Source of the DNA: Terana coerulea
Lineage: Eukaryota > Basidiomycota > Agaricomycetes > Polyporales > Phanerochaetaceae
Reading direction: 5' to 3'
Assembly (NCBI GenBank): GCA_024811115.1
Contig: JAKOGH010000051.1
Coordinates: 372,001 to 436,000, forward strand
Length of the DNA: 64,000 nucleotides
The notes under the pieces were generated by a model that saw nothing but the letters and a program-made list of their open reading frames with translations, did no database searches and had not been told where the DNA came from. Within the stretch, counting starts at the first letter, position 1; each line of letters begins with the position of its first letter. Positions 11,282-22,629 of this stretch are shown in pieces. A program made the position numbers and the translations under genes.

Positions 11282-11827
11282 GTGAGATATCATAGAGAGC
11301 CTTTCGCGGCACTTGCCAAGGACTGCACAGTGTCTAACGAGGCCATCGACTGCGCGCTGACCAGCCACTTCAACGCTTAGCGACACGGTGCTGATATGCA
11401 GAAGACTGGAAACCACAACAAATCTCGTTGACTGTCGACGGTCAACATATCAATGGTCGATATTCCACGTTCAGGGTTCGCTTCCAAATAAACCTTGTAC
11501 TAACAGTGCGTCTCCAAGTCGGTTTGTGCAAATGTTGTGGTACTGTAGTTTCCCAAGTAGTCAGAGTAGAGACTCCTGCAAGTGAGCGAATTGGGAATGT
11601 AGTTCATGTTTACTACAACATACGTTTGCTTGCAAAACACCGAATGATGAGGGGTTCACAACAAGCTGCGGGTACTTACGTGACAAAGTCACTGCGCCTG
11701 TTACAGCTAGTCACGTACCATCAGCTTGTGACCATGATCCTCGACCAGCTGAATTTTGCTGGTTCCAATTGGACGTGCTGGTATAAGGTTTACTGGAGGC
11801 TACATTGAATGATGTTGAACGTTGACT
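11282..11827 (-). repeat. right palindrome arm, inner segment
   Basis: Reverse complement of 9242-9780. It includes an antisense copy of the kinase start codon and upstream region. The arm is interrupted at 11827/11828 by the Plavaka element and resumes after 19493. GTTGACT at 11821-11827 is the left copy of the target-site duplication. Confidence 0.85.
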
Positions 11828-12119
11828 CCCAGTGAGAATCGCGTCTACTCAGACTAACTCAGATATACCCGAATCTACTCCGTAGGTCTGGGTATATATT
11901 CTGGACTGTGGTATACTCACATCTACGCTCGACATCTTTTTTGTAGTCTGCCATATACTGTTGTGTATTCATATCTGTGCCCTATATACTGGTATATCCG
12001 TGTATCTACCCACTGCAGGTGTCTATGGTCATCTAGCGCTATATACTGATATCTACCTCCAAGACCGTCCGAACGTGTTCAATGCACTGTACATAACAGG
12101 GCAGAATAAGTTGTAAGCG

Positions 12120-14631
12120 TCAAACAATGCTGCGAAGTAGCATATCACATACCTCGCGCTGGACTCTGTATACATCTACGAGCCGGGGGCCTTGTTGGTC
12201 GAATTGCTGTGAGCATTCTGTATGGAAAGTAAGAATTGTAGAAGGATACGGAATTTGATACAACTCACCGCTACTTGCACCCGCCCGGCTGCCTTTTCCC
12301 GTGAAGCTTGTAGCGTGAAGGACTGTGGGAAGGGCACTCAGTCTCTGCAACGCGGCCCAATGATACATACCTTCTTCTCTGCGTCGGTTAGGCTCTTCCA
12401 GGTGTTTCTTTGAAGTCGGCGTCGTTCCCGCCAGGGTGTGTCGTCTCCCACGCTTTTCGACAGCATGTCCTACGGTTAACAATACTATGAGTGAACGCGT
12501 GCAATGCAGAGAGCTGTTATTAGTGTACGTACATCGCGGTAACCTTTTCTGTGATATTAGTGCCTATGTCGGGCACTTGGTGCGCTTCAACGCCAGCAGC
12601 TTGCGCAGTCGGGCCTGTTACCAGTAATATAAGCTTCAGTGAACTTCGAACAAATCAAAACGTACTACATGCTGGCAACGGCGCGGCCGGTAGTGCGGCG
12701 ACAGTTGGCGTTGCTCCGGTCACTGTAATATTGTTAATCCTCACTTAGGGGCTTGCACATTATATATAGTTACGCACCTCCATTGCGTGCATCTTCCGAG
12801 GGTGGATTGTCGGCGGCGCAGTGACTGGAGCCCGTGGCCTCGGTTGTGAGACGCTCCGATGTTGGTGTAGCTGAAGGCTCGAAACTTGCAATGGCGTCGC
12901 GGTTGCCATTGGATTCGACAGACAGTGTTGCAGTGTTGAGGTCACTACCGGAGGTGGAGCTGGTGTGGTTGTCGGTGTCGAAGGCAAGGGCGTCATTGAT
13001 GGATGGAGCTGCCTGGGGGAAGCCGGAGGGATGCAGCACACACTCTCTGCAGTGGTAGAACCGGTAGATGTAGTGCTGGTGGTCGTCGTCGTCTCTAGTT
13101 CAGTATCAGCACTCAATCCGGAGGCCGTCGTGGCAGCGCCAGTCTCTGTCGTTGTTCCCGGGATACAGCGTCAGTGCGCTGACAGCGCTGTCGCCCGCTG
13201 CAGTACGTTCGGCCGCCCGGGCCGTTTGTAGAGCCAAAGTGCTGCAAGGTTGTCAATATAAGTAGTGATTATTGAAGCAAGTACGCACATAGAGTTCACG
13301 AGGGTCACGGGTTGCACCTCCCGGTCTACTCGACGCCGTTTGCCTGCATGACGTGCGGTGCCGCCAGTGGTAGATTCATTTGGTCGCTTCACTCCCTCAG
13401 GGTCTGCATCTGTTGAACTCTGCTGGAGGTTGCTGTTGCCATGCTCGTCATCGACCACTGGTTGGGGTAGTGCGCAAGCCTTCTTGGCGGCCTCAGCTGC
13501 TTCGGTGTCCTTCTGTGCACGCGTACGAACCTCCCAGTACTCGGTCGGATATGGGTGGTGCTGTCGCCAGTGCGGGTAAAGCTCGATAGGGATCTTGCGT
13601 ATCTTCCAGTGTGAGTCGCAGAGCGCAAGCTCAGGGTGTTCTTGATATATGATTGTGCGAAACTCGTCGCGCTGCTTGAATGTTGCGTCGTTGTCCCATG
13701 TCAACGGCGGCGGCGCAACTGTAGAGACATAAATACTTCGGAATATAGACCGCTGCCGTCGAGCGCACCGGCTTCGATTTGGCTCTCTGTTAGTGGCGTG
13801 CCATCCTCATGCTCAAGGAAATGGAAGGTTGAGTCCTTCCAGTACTTCGCGCTGGTTGTGTAGGCAGTGCTGCTGGTTCCGTTATTCTCCCTTGACTTTG
13901 CCCGCTTCCAGTCCTCGCTTGTCCAGTACTTGATCTCAGGATGATCGTGTCGGGACGGCGCCAGACGCGATGTGCTGGTGACAAGATGTGTGCTTCCCGA
14001 GACACTTTTGCTATTGGTATCGCACTCAGTGATTGAAGAAGATAAAGGTACATCAGAATTTGGACTTACTTAAGCTGGTTAATGACCGTCATAGCCTTGG
14101 ATAATGCATTGCTATAGGACACAGGAAGAAGCTCAGACCAGGTTCAGCTGTGAGTATGTACATAGCGCACCTAAGAGCATTGACTTGGTGATGAATTGTA
14201 TCCAGCTGACTTGACTGCAACTGCATGACATTAAAAATTGGTCGAAGGGCTAAGTTGACGTCTTGACTCGTTTGACGTGGCACAGGTATATAGCCTTCAT
14301 TGAAATGCTGTCCGCCGTAGGCAGCCTGCTATTGTCAGACCAGCAAACTGTCAGAGCAGGCAGTGCTTACTAGCGGTGGCGGCCGGTATGTCAAATGCGT
14401 TAGGCCATCCAAATGCATTGTATCCTGAGCTGGGGCGTTGTCGGAAATCCACCCGCTGGCCGGGTGTTGGTGCCAAACGTGCGTTCATGGACATTGGAGG
14501 CGAGGTGCAAAATGAATCAGTATCCATGGACTCCGAGTCCACAGTCATGCTGGCTGCGCTTGAGAACGGGCTACCAGGTCCGCTCATACTCTTCTGGTAG
14601 TGGCGGGATACTGTAGAGGGGAGAGCGTGGC
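12120..14631 (-). CDS. accessory multi-exon ORF of the Plavaka element
   Basis: Readable coding blocks on the minus strand run from MSGPGSPFSSAASM (near 14590), through a block with NALRPIFNVMQLQ-like helix-rich sequence (14283-14178), EIKYWTSEDWKRAKSREN (about 13900), and WDNDATFKQRDEF with HPELALCDSHWK (13700-13600), to a KRRRVDRE basic stretch. Smaller Ser/Thr-rich and basic blocks lie down to 12120. Exact splicing is unresolved: at least two junctions do not keep phase, perhaps from sequencing deletions. The PELALC-x-x-x-WK pattern recalls a recurrent basidiomycete protein type of unknown function that I cannot name. Its position inside the TIRs suggests a transposon accessory protein, possibly DNA-binding. 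Confidence 0.45.
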
Positions 14632-14802
14632 GGAGCACTTGAACCAAGGCAGAATATCGGGTGCCTTTTTGATCGCCACCTAGTGATCATATTAGCTCAG
14701 CAACACATATACGGTGACCTACTCCAATCTACGCACCTTGTGGCAATATATCGCATATTGTGTTGCACGCCATGGTACGTTCTGAATCCCTCTCTACTCG
14801 AC

Positions 14803-15249
14803 ATGCCCAAAGAACCGTCCTCTGATTTACGGGCGCCGGGCGTGCCTTCATGCGAACAAGCGTACTTCCACGTCTATTGCAAAGATCTGAAGGCGCCCAC
14901 GGTCAGTGTATGAGCACAAAAGACGACAAGCTTACTCACATATTACATGCTTCAGAGACAAATCCATGCAGCTACAGCAGCTGTTTCGGCTGAGGCTAAC
15001 TCAGGCCTATTGACTACACCACCCTCCGCCCGTCGACTCCAAAGAAGACTACTTGAACAAGAACTCGTAACCTATGATATCTGCTATGCATCTGCAAGTG
15101 AAGACGAGCCTGAACGAAGAAAACATACTGCGAATGCCCGGCGAAGAGGTCAAGAAGAGTCCTCGGCTTGTGCGCTTCTACAATATCGGAGGCCTCAAAG
15201 CACGATACGTAGTGCCTACTGCAAGATATCCAGGGACGCAGTGCATCTA
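14803..15249 (+). CDS. small ORF of unknown function inside the Plavaka element
   Basis: Exon 1 (14803-14901, starting MPKEPSSDLRAP) joins exon 2 (from 14956) in phase through a GTCAGT...TTCAG intron, giving a basic, helix-prone protein. The reading frame continues to a stop near 15250. A further exon-like block at 15451-15525 ends MTDEEIQAEVQQRVAELKRK plus a few residues. It is divergent from the accessory minus-strand gene. No family is recognised, and it may be a by-product of open frames. Confidence 0.3.
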
Positions 15250-15652
15250 TGACAGGTTGCGGTATGGTGCTGGAAGTGAGTGGAGCGAGGAGAGGCTGCA
15301 GTACGAGTCACTGTGCTGGTATCGCAGACGGATCTATGGCCCAGGAGAGCGTGGGATTGGTCTAGGAAGTCGCCAGCACAATGCCGTGAGTGAAGTGAAA
15401 GCCAGGGTATATGTTCGACACTGATATGCATGGATGCAAGGGGGCACATTTATGACAGATGAAGAGATACAAGCAGAAGTGCAACAGCGTGTGGCAGAGT
15501 TGAAGAGGAAAGCCACGCGCCCTTGAGTGGCATTGTGGCGTTCTGAATATGGGCAATGTTCTCCGAGTCAGGCTTCTCTAACTTTAGACACACGGCGTTG
15601 TCTCGCTCGCATTGCTTTGTATTCAATCGACATAGCCATTACATGATTTACT

Positions 15653-18600
15653 CTATAATTCATCTGTATAAGGATTGTCTCCACTGTCATATATGCAAAT
15701 AGAGTCAAGTCCAAGTTTCTCCATCACAAACCATCGTCCGATTAGTTCTGGATGCCCTTCCCGGACAGGGTGAGGTATGACAGCAACTACTGACATGATC
15801 TGTTTTGCATCAATGACTAGAAGGTTGTTGTTTCCACCAGGATAGCATGACCATACCGTCCCAAAGGATTTTCGTAGCAAGGCGGCATCAGGGTTGGTAT
15901 ATGGGAAATCATGGCAAATGCTCGTGGAGGCTCTGCAGGTGAAAGGCACATTCGGAAGAAATAATGGACTTCGCCATATTTGACTTCATTGCCACACTCG
16001 AACTAAATGCATTCAATATCAGTGTCACATATTTAATGATGCATATGCACATACCTTGACGTTACGAGCCATTCTGAGTTCGGCTAAGGTCTTCAGCGAC
16101 TCGCGCCACAGAGAACGTGCAATCTGGCCGTTTGGAAGGAGTAGTCGGGCCCATCGAGCGATCGAAGGTTTTTGCGACCATGCATCCGTCATAGGTAGCT
16201 GTCTATCTTGAATAAATGTGCGCAGAGCAACAGCTTCGGGCTCCGTGACCGGGCGAGCAGTTGGCTCAAACATACGAAGGAGAACGTAGCCACCTCCCAG
16301 CTCATATGCACCAGCTGGTAATGCAGCAGGCGGATCAAGAGCCGGAATCATGGCTTTCAGGGCGTTAAACTGGCAGCGACGCAAGGAAATTTGTTGGAGA
16401 TTGGCAAAACGGTGGAATGCTGTCGGATTTCCTGCCCCAGGTTCCCAATTGTTCGTTCCATCGCATACTGGTTGAGGTTGGAATATGGGCCCATCCGAAG
16501 GCTGTCGTCGGGGGATATGTACAGGGCCATGGACGTGGGACGTGCGAAGTGCAGGCGACTCGGCTTTCGTTGACAGTAGAGGGTCTCAAACTCCTCTGAC
16601 CACTCCGTCAACAGTGTATGTGCTATCACCACCTCTTCCGAACGTAGCTTGCGCTGATGCATGGTGCGCATTCCCCGGACTAGTTTGCAATAGTGCAGCC
16701 AATACTTCTCAGGCAGCAAGCCGTAGAAAAAGGCAGGGCCCAGACCATACAGGTAATGGCCATACTCGACAGCCTTATACCCGCTGTTGATCTTCTCCGC
16801 AGGATTACGAGGTGGACGATCAAAGGAACTGGGGAGGTATGGTCGGGTATCTGCAACCTCCTTCTCGTGCGCTTTCCAGGTAGCATCATCAGCAAAGACC
16901 GCCCAGTCCCAGCTTCCTTTGCTATCCCCGTCTTCGCACTTCAAGGTTCCACACCACAGCGGGAAGTGTAGGTCAGGTTCATTGACTTGCGCAAGATGCA
17001 TAAGATCAGCTGGGAAGCAGGTTGGGACCACAAGTGTACGCCCCAGGAGGGAAGCCGCTCACGATACTCGGCTTGGCGATTCCGGTGGCGAAGCGAAGCT
17101 TGCGGAATTTGGCAAGTGATGTCGACTCGAGAACAAGCTTCTTGAGGTTCTGGTTGTAACGGCGCTGAATGCTCGAGGGTGGTTCCGGAGGGATCTTAGT
17201 GGGAAGACGTCATCATGGTCTGAGTCACGGACTGTGTAGCTGTAAGGCTTTTGCCCGAGCGGATAGTACACTCCTGTGCCATTTTTCCGTCGGCCAGGGA
17301 AAGGGCAGTACAGTCGGCAGCTGTAACGCCCATGATGCCCCACTAGCCCGTTGAGAAATGCCATGCCAGGGTATCAGCTCCGAACGCGAACACATACGGT
17401 TCGGAGATGAACATCTTCTCGGTCGCCCCATTCCAAATAGGCAAGCCCTCTTTCATCAGCGCCCGCAAGGTGGTGGAAACCTGGGAAGAGGAAAGAATCG
17501 ATATCCTTGGGCTTGTTGGGACCAGGAATGACACCACCGACAAAGACGTGCTTCTTCTTATAGCGGGAGTCAGGGCGAGCGATCGAGAGAACCCAAATAT
17601 AGATCCATACGTCCGAAGCTTTGTTACGATACAGCTGCGCACCGTCTAGGGACAGCATTAACACGGTGTCGTCGTCTCTAATGTCACCAGCTGCCGCTGC
17701 ACGTATGTAGTCGGATCCATGGATGTAATCTTCAAGTTCGGTGATCTTGCCGCCAGCTCCTCCAATACGTGCTGGGTAGCCCGCATTCGATAACTCATAG
17801 CCTCAGCACCCTCGCGCGAGCGCCACATCGCTTGGATAGCAGGTCCCAGCGGATTAGTCAGAAATCGCTTTACGGGGACCTTCTTTCCAGTTCGCGCGAA
17901 CTCGTCCTGCTTGAACCGATGTTTGAACATCGAGGGCAATGTTCATGGTCGGCGTAGGGTCCCGTGAAGCCAACACAGCTGTCCTCGCACATGTCGCTAT
18001 AGATGGGGTAGATGCCGCTAAGCTTTTGGACTTGCTGCTTGACTCGGTGGTATGAAAGCAGCTGGAGCTCGCGGCGAATGGCGCTGGAAGACCTTTCGGA
18101 CCTTCTCATAGTGCTCTTGCGACGCAGTGTCGAGCCCAAGGTATATATCAATGGAAGCAGCAAGCGCAGGGTCCTCGACCTCTAAGTGCTCTCGCGAAGC
18201 GGGTTAGCGGATACGGCTCAATGACAGCGGGGGAGGTCATCTGCATCGAGGCTGGCATTGCGCAGTGCCCGGATGAACTGTTGGGCATATCGAATGTCGT
18301 CAATGTCTTTATTGAGGGGCAAATCGGCAACATCGAAGGGGACATCGTCGTCGGCTGAGATTCAAAGCCGTCCGAGTCCCTCCCGGCAACAGGTCTTCCT
18401 CGTTCGGCTCTCCGAGCGGTGTACTGAACAGGTCGACAGCTGGTAGTGGGAACTCGTCGCTGTCATCGGGCTGGAGTTCAGCAGAAAAGCTCCCTGGGTC
18501 TGCGCTCCCTCCGCGGAAGTAGTTGCCCCCACGGTTGGCGGACTTTGGCGTGTTGCGTTCGCCTGAATCGCAAGGACGTCGAGGTCTTGGGCTGGATCAA

Positions 18601-19067
18601 CCCATGGCAAAGCGGGCTCGGGCATGCTGGGGACATTTTCATGGCTGGATTCTTCAAGTGAGAGCTCTACACCTTCGTCATTGGCAGAAGAGCTTGTGGT
18701 CGGCGCGTCGACGCCATGTGCATACATCTAAGGAATGGTAAGCCTCAAAACATGGAGCACAACTAAGGTGCTCACCTGCTGTACATTCACCTGCTCTATA
18801 ATGGGCTCGCCAGCATCCAGCCAATAAGCAGCGTCTTCGCTTGGACGGCCCTTGTTCGGTCTCTCTATGCTCTTCAGTTGTGGATTGACCGGCCCCATTC
18901 TGCGCAAACTGTCTTCGCAAACTGTCTGTTCCTGCCGACCGCTCTTCCTCCCTTCGCTTGAGCTTCTGGTGGACATACCAGGTGGACTTGGAGACCCAGC
19001 GGGGCTCCTTGCAGACAATACCACACTCACAGCGCCATCTTCCATCCTTGACTTGTGGATGTATCAT
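15653..19067 (-). pseudogene. Plavaka/Tnp2-family transposase (multiple frameshifts)
   Basis: Start MIHPQVKDGRWRCECG at 19067 gives a Cys-containing N-terminal zinc-finger-like segment. Then follow an acidic linker, a conserved helical block around QLLSYHRVKQQVQKLSG (18060), a Cys pair region (CPRC) and FLTNPLGPAIQAMWRS (about 17850). The family hallmark comes next: LSLDGAQLYRNKASDVWIY and GPNKPKDIDSFLFPG (17650-17500). The large block 17031-16357 contains the late domain (PADLMHLAQVNEPDL, YSNLNQYAMERTIGNLGQ). The C-terminus (16384-16025 and 15949-15653) has the typical VIDAKQIMSVVAVIPHP ending. Frameshifts are visible near 17935, 18075 and 18205. Given the deletion errors elsewhere in this window, they do not prove that the gene is dead. 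Confidence 0.75.
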
Positions 19068-19500
19068 CGCGGCAGAGAAAAGACTGGTGGGTCGCGCGAT
19101 TAAGACAAAAAAAGGTATGAAATATAGATGTATTGCGAGCACTGAGGTATGTACAGCAGCGGAGGAGAGCGGGAGAGTGCCGTTAGTCGTCGAGTCGGGA
19201 GAGGCGGTTGGCGGGGTGGAGGTGAGAAGACGCCCGATACGAGTTGCCCATGCTCTTGGTACCGCTGATACTGCCATCGTGTTCAGCTTCAGAGTGGTGG
19301 TCAGCGAAGTGGTGGCGCAATGAGAGGCAAGCGAGTGAGGTAGACTACAGTAGGTGACGAGGAGGGAGCAAAGCAGGGACGACAAGCGCCAGCGATCCTC
19401 GGTAGACTGCCGTAGATTAAATCTCTCGTCGGCACTCCTTCTGTATATCTCGGTAGCTCTCGGTCAGTCCAAGCAGATGCCATTCTCACTGGGGTTGACT

Positions 19501-22012
19501 GGTGACCCTTGAAGCCCAGTGAGAAGCGAGGATATTGTGGAATATTGAGGAATATCGTGGTGCATGAGAAGCCTGTCCGAGATAGGCCGGTCTACCTATA
19601 GCTATCTCAATCTACGCATAAGCGCCAAGATGTGCCTTTCATCCACATTTTACTCTATTTTGCTATCTTCTTAAGACTACCGGCACTGCACTGATATTAC
19701 AGCTCCATGACGTCGTCCGCCGCATGTGCACGTGCATGTACTTAAGGTGAGCACACTTTGCTTTTTGCCTTTACGTTCTCTGCTCCTTCCTACCACACAC
19801 CGACCCTGTGTCAACAACAACCAGTACAACTGTACCAGGTGCGACGCTCTCAACTGGGAACAGAAATAACGGTGCAGTCTCCGAGTAACTAGCTAGGGAA
19901 CAGACCAGCTCGAAACTGGCTTTCTCTGTTGCAGACGGTAGCTACTTATACATGTATAGTCCTAAACTGTACAGTACCACCCGGTATCCTCGTGTATGTA
20001 CTAAAGCAGTTCAGAACAATAGAGAAACATACGGAAACCACGAGTATTGATGAAGGAACAATAGATAGGGGCAGAAGACAACGGAAATGAAAAGAATACT
20101 CTAGAGATGCCCGGAAGTTCATGACACCCTGGCATGACCACTAGCAGTGATGAGATACCATACCTGCAACACCGAACAAAGCAAAACAGCAAGAGCATGC
20201 CATCGTGCCAAGCGCAGCTTCTTGCGTCGTAATCAGGATGATACGCGAGGACTTGTTGCTTGGGACGACAGCGCCAAGGACTTATGGCCCAGAATGCCAC
20301 ACAAGAACCTGTCACTCAGGACATTGCTTGGGGACTTGTTGTCTAGAATGCTGCACGAGGACTTGTCCAAGTCATGGATGCAAAGAAAGTAAAGGTTCTC
20401 GGTCTCTTCTCACGTACTCCGCTGTCCCACTGACTGAAGCCTTGCCCTCTGTATAGGCTCTGGAGGTCAAGTCTGTAGATAGTGTGAGTACTGGTCCTTT
20501 ACCATCAGTTCTACTGATTCACAATGACTATAGGGCATTACAATTGCAAAACCACAACGAGCTGGTGCAGGCAGAAAGAAAACCAATACATGAGCCTATA
20601 CTTGCATTGAACAGCTCAGGTACCATCAGGAAAACAGCAAGTTGTCTTTGGCGTCTTAGGCCCGTCTCGGGCAATCCCACAAAGATGCATAAGACACATA
20701 AGACGCCCAAGACGTTTGTCTTGGGTAGGCTATGTCATTTTTCTTGACAATACAGATTTGTCTTGTCAAGACAGTCATGTTGGCAAAAACAGCTGTAATA
20801 CAGTCAAAATACAGTTCTCAAGGATGTTCAAATCCCACAGTACAGCTCAATTACAGGCTAAATCAATATATTGCAGTACTACACTACTTCTGTACATTGT
20901 GATACAGTGATGTGTAACTACTGAAGCTATATTGAAGTGCAAGGTGATCTATCAATAGAGAGTCTATATCCTCAAAATTGCCCGACTCGAGGACATGCTG
21001 CCAACGTGCATTAGCTATGATGGCAGAAAGAAAAAGGTCCTAGCACGCACCTCAAACTCGTGGTTAAAGTACTTGATCTCACCCCAGTTGTACGGCAGCC
21101 AGCTGTCCCCTTGCTCATACTCTGCCCATGGGTGCATAATGTTGTGGCAGCCATCGTGCCCGGGCAGGTACGCACAGACCATGATCTGCCTCTGCCGCCC
21201 GCTCTTCGTTACCACACCGCCACCCATATGCCGCTCGGCCGTGGTCTCCACGCCATGTATCCGGTCCTGAACAATGCACACACAGACCTTCATCACGTCC
21301 CTGGAAGAACGCGAGCATGTTATTGATCCTGCAGGCAATGAGGTCTTTTAGCGGCAAAACATAAGCATCGACGTGCATTCTCTAGTGAGGGATGTTGGGC
21401 ATGCAAGGATAAAGGACAACATGAAGGGCCATAAATCTGGCTAGAGACAGCTCAGCAGGATGCGCAGCCCACTGACTTAACTTGGCGGCCCAAATAAAAA
21501 CGGGACAGATACGTACAGGGTGTATACAAGTGGTGCAAATGCAGCTTCCAGGTCCCTCCATAATGAGCCAGCACCTAGGGGCAATAGCCTTTGTGCACTG
21601 TGTAGATGTCAACCCGTAAGGCGCGACAAGTACCACAAATGCCTTCTGAGGTTCTTAGTGATTGGCAAGGGTAAACCCTTCATGCTCAGAGGGCAACCCT
21701 TACCCTTACCCTCCAATACCCTTACCCTTGTGAAGGGTAAGGGTTAAGGGCTACCCTTTAAACCCTTGTCAAAATGGGCTGAAAACAGTGCTTTAAGTGC
21801 TTTCCCCACTTACTTCTAATGTTAGTCTTCTATTTGAGTGGCTTGCATTGGTATAGAAAGCACTCACAATACTTATAGCCCTTCTTAGCAACATGCCTGG
21901 TGCTTAAATACAGACCCCTGCCAGACAAGGGTTAACTTTCCTCAACCCTTACCCTTACCCTCTGTACCCTTACCCTTAACCCTTGGAGGGTTTGTAAACC
22001 CCTGCCGATCAC
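19501..22012 (-). repeat. right palindrome arm, outer segment
   Basis: Reverse complement of 6721-9236. It contains MITE copy 3 at its outer end and no recognised gene. Visible differences from the left arm include AACGAAG versus AGCGAAG and a short cluster near 21089. Homology with the left side ends exactly at the MITE border. Confidence 0.85.
21658..22012 (-). mobile_element. TA-flanked MITE, copy 3 (355 bp)
   Basis: Inverted counterpart of copy 2, same 355-bp length. Plus-strand ends read GTGATTGGCAAGGG and CCCCTGCCGATCAC, with TA at 21656-21657 and 22013-22014. It forms the outer end of the right arm. Confidence 0.85.
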
Positions 22013-22147
22013 TAGACACTGAGCTTCAAAACGTCATAATATAAGGCTTTTGCACTATACAAACCCTTTTAGATGTCAATATATAACTCTATTATCATTT
22101 ACCATTGCAATTATACTGATTTGACAGCGTAAAGCAGATATATACAC

Positions 22148-22271
22148 GGTTCAATGGTTCGAACCAGTTCATGCTGGTTCAGTTCAGTTTGGTTCTGGTT
22201 TGGCTACTAAACACTTGGTTCTAGTTCTAGTTCAGACAAAAATGGGCCCAAACCGAACTGAACTGAACTTC
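22148..22271. repeat. hairpin-forming inverted repeat, possible short MITE
   Basis: GTTCAGTTCAGTTTGG at 22178-22193 is nearly complementary to CCAAACCGAACTGAACTGAAC at 22248-22268. Additional GGTTC/GAACC repeats lie on the left. No clear target duplication is seen, so its status as a transposon is unproven. Confidence 0.4.
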
Positions 22272-22282
22272 GGCAACACTAG

Positions 22283-22395
22283 TTATGTTGACCATTGACT
22301 GCTAACCATTGGCGAGAGCCATTGTGGTTTTCAACCCTCTGCATACCAGCACTGTGTTGCTAAGCACTGACTCACTGGCATAGCCTCTAGTAGTT
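22283..22395 (+). repeat. diverged copy of the kinase gene 5' flank
   Basis: ATGTTGACC, TTGTGGTTT, TCTGCATA, CAGCAC, GTGT-GCTAAGC occur in the same order and spacing as at 9618-9695, just before the kinase start in the palindrome loop. This is a second, older copy of that upstream region on the other side of the palindrome. No kinase coding sequence follows it. Confidence 0.55.
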
Positions 22396-22629
22396 CCAGC
22401 ATTTGCGACCTGGGACCTCTAGTACTTAAAGCGCAAAGGAGTGTAGATTACGGCATTGCTGCTTTCCCTCACTAGCAGTATTATATAATAGCTCAGACTC
22501 AAGAATATTCAGAAGCTTAAGTATTGCTCAATGATTGGCACTGGTACATGCATAGCATAAATACTACCATTTTCTCCGCAACAATATGATATGTGCACTG
22601 AACACTGGAATCAGTAGGTAGGAGGTAGA

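Larger units (their letters stand above)
11828..19493 (-). mobile_element. Plavaka-type (Tnp2 family) DNA transposon, 7,666 bp
   Basis: Terminal inverted repeats start CCCAGTGAGAAT at the left and end ATTCTCACTGGG at the right. Similarity extends inward with substitutions (GC, TCT, CT, GACT blocks) for over 30 bp. GTTGACT is duplicated at 11821-11827 and 19494-19500. The same site without insertion is present once in the left palindrome arm (complement near 9237-9243), giving a direct empty-site control. The element carries a Tnp2-like transposase on the minus strand, a second minus-strand multi-exon ORF and a small plus-strand ORF. The element is oriented by its transposase. Confidence 0.8.

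Noticed and set aside
9214..11839. A separate 2.6-kb CACTA-like element with TTCTCACTGGG ends and a TCGC target duplication
   Set aside because: The apparent ends are explained by the palindrome arm on the left and the true Plavaka terminus on the right; the left arm shows the uninterrupted order, so TCGC is coincidence.
6721..22012. Palindrome as a simple assembly artefact (read-through hairpin)
   Set aside because: The arms differ at several bases, enclose a unique loop, and only one arm carries the Plavaka element with its target duplication; an artefact would copy both arms identically. Long reads would still be needed for proof.
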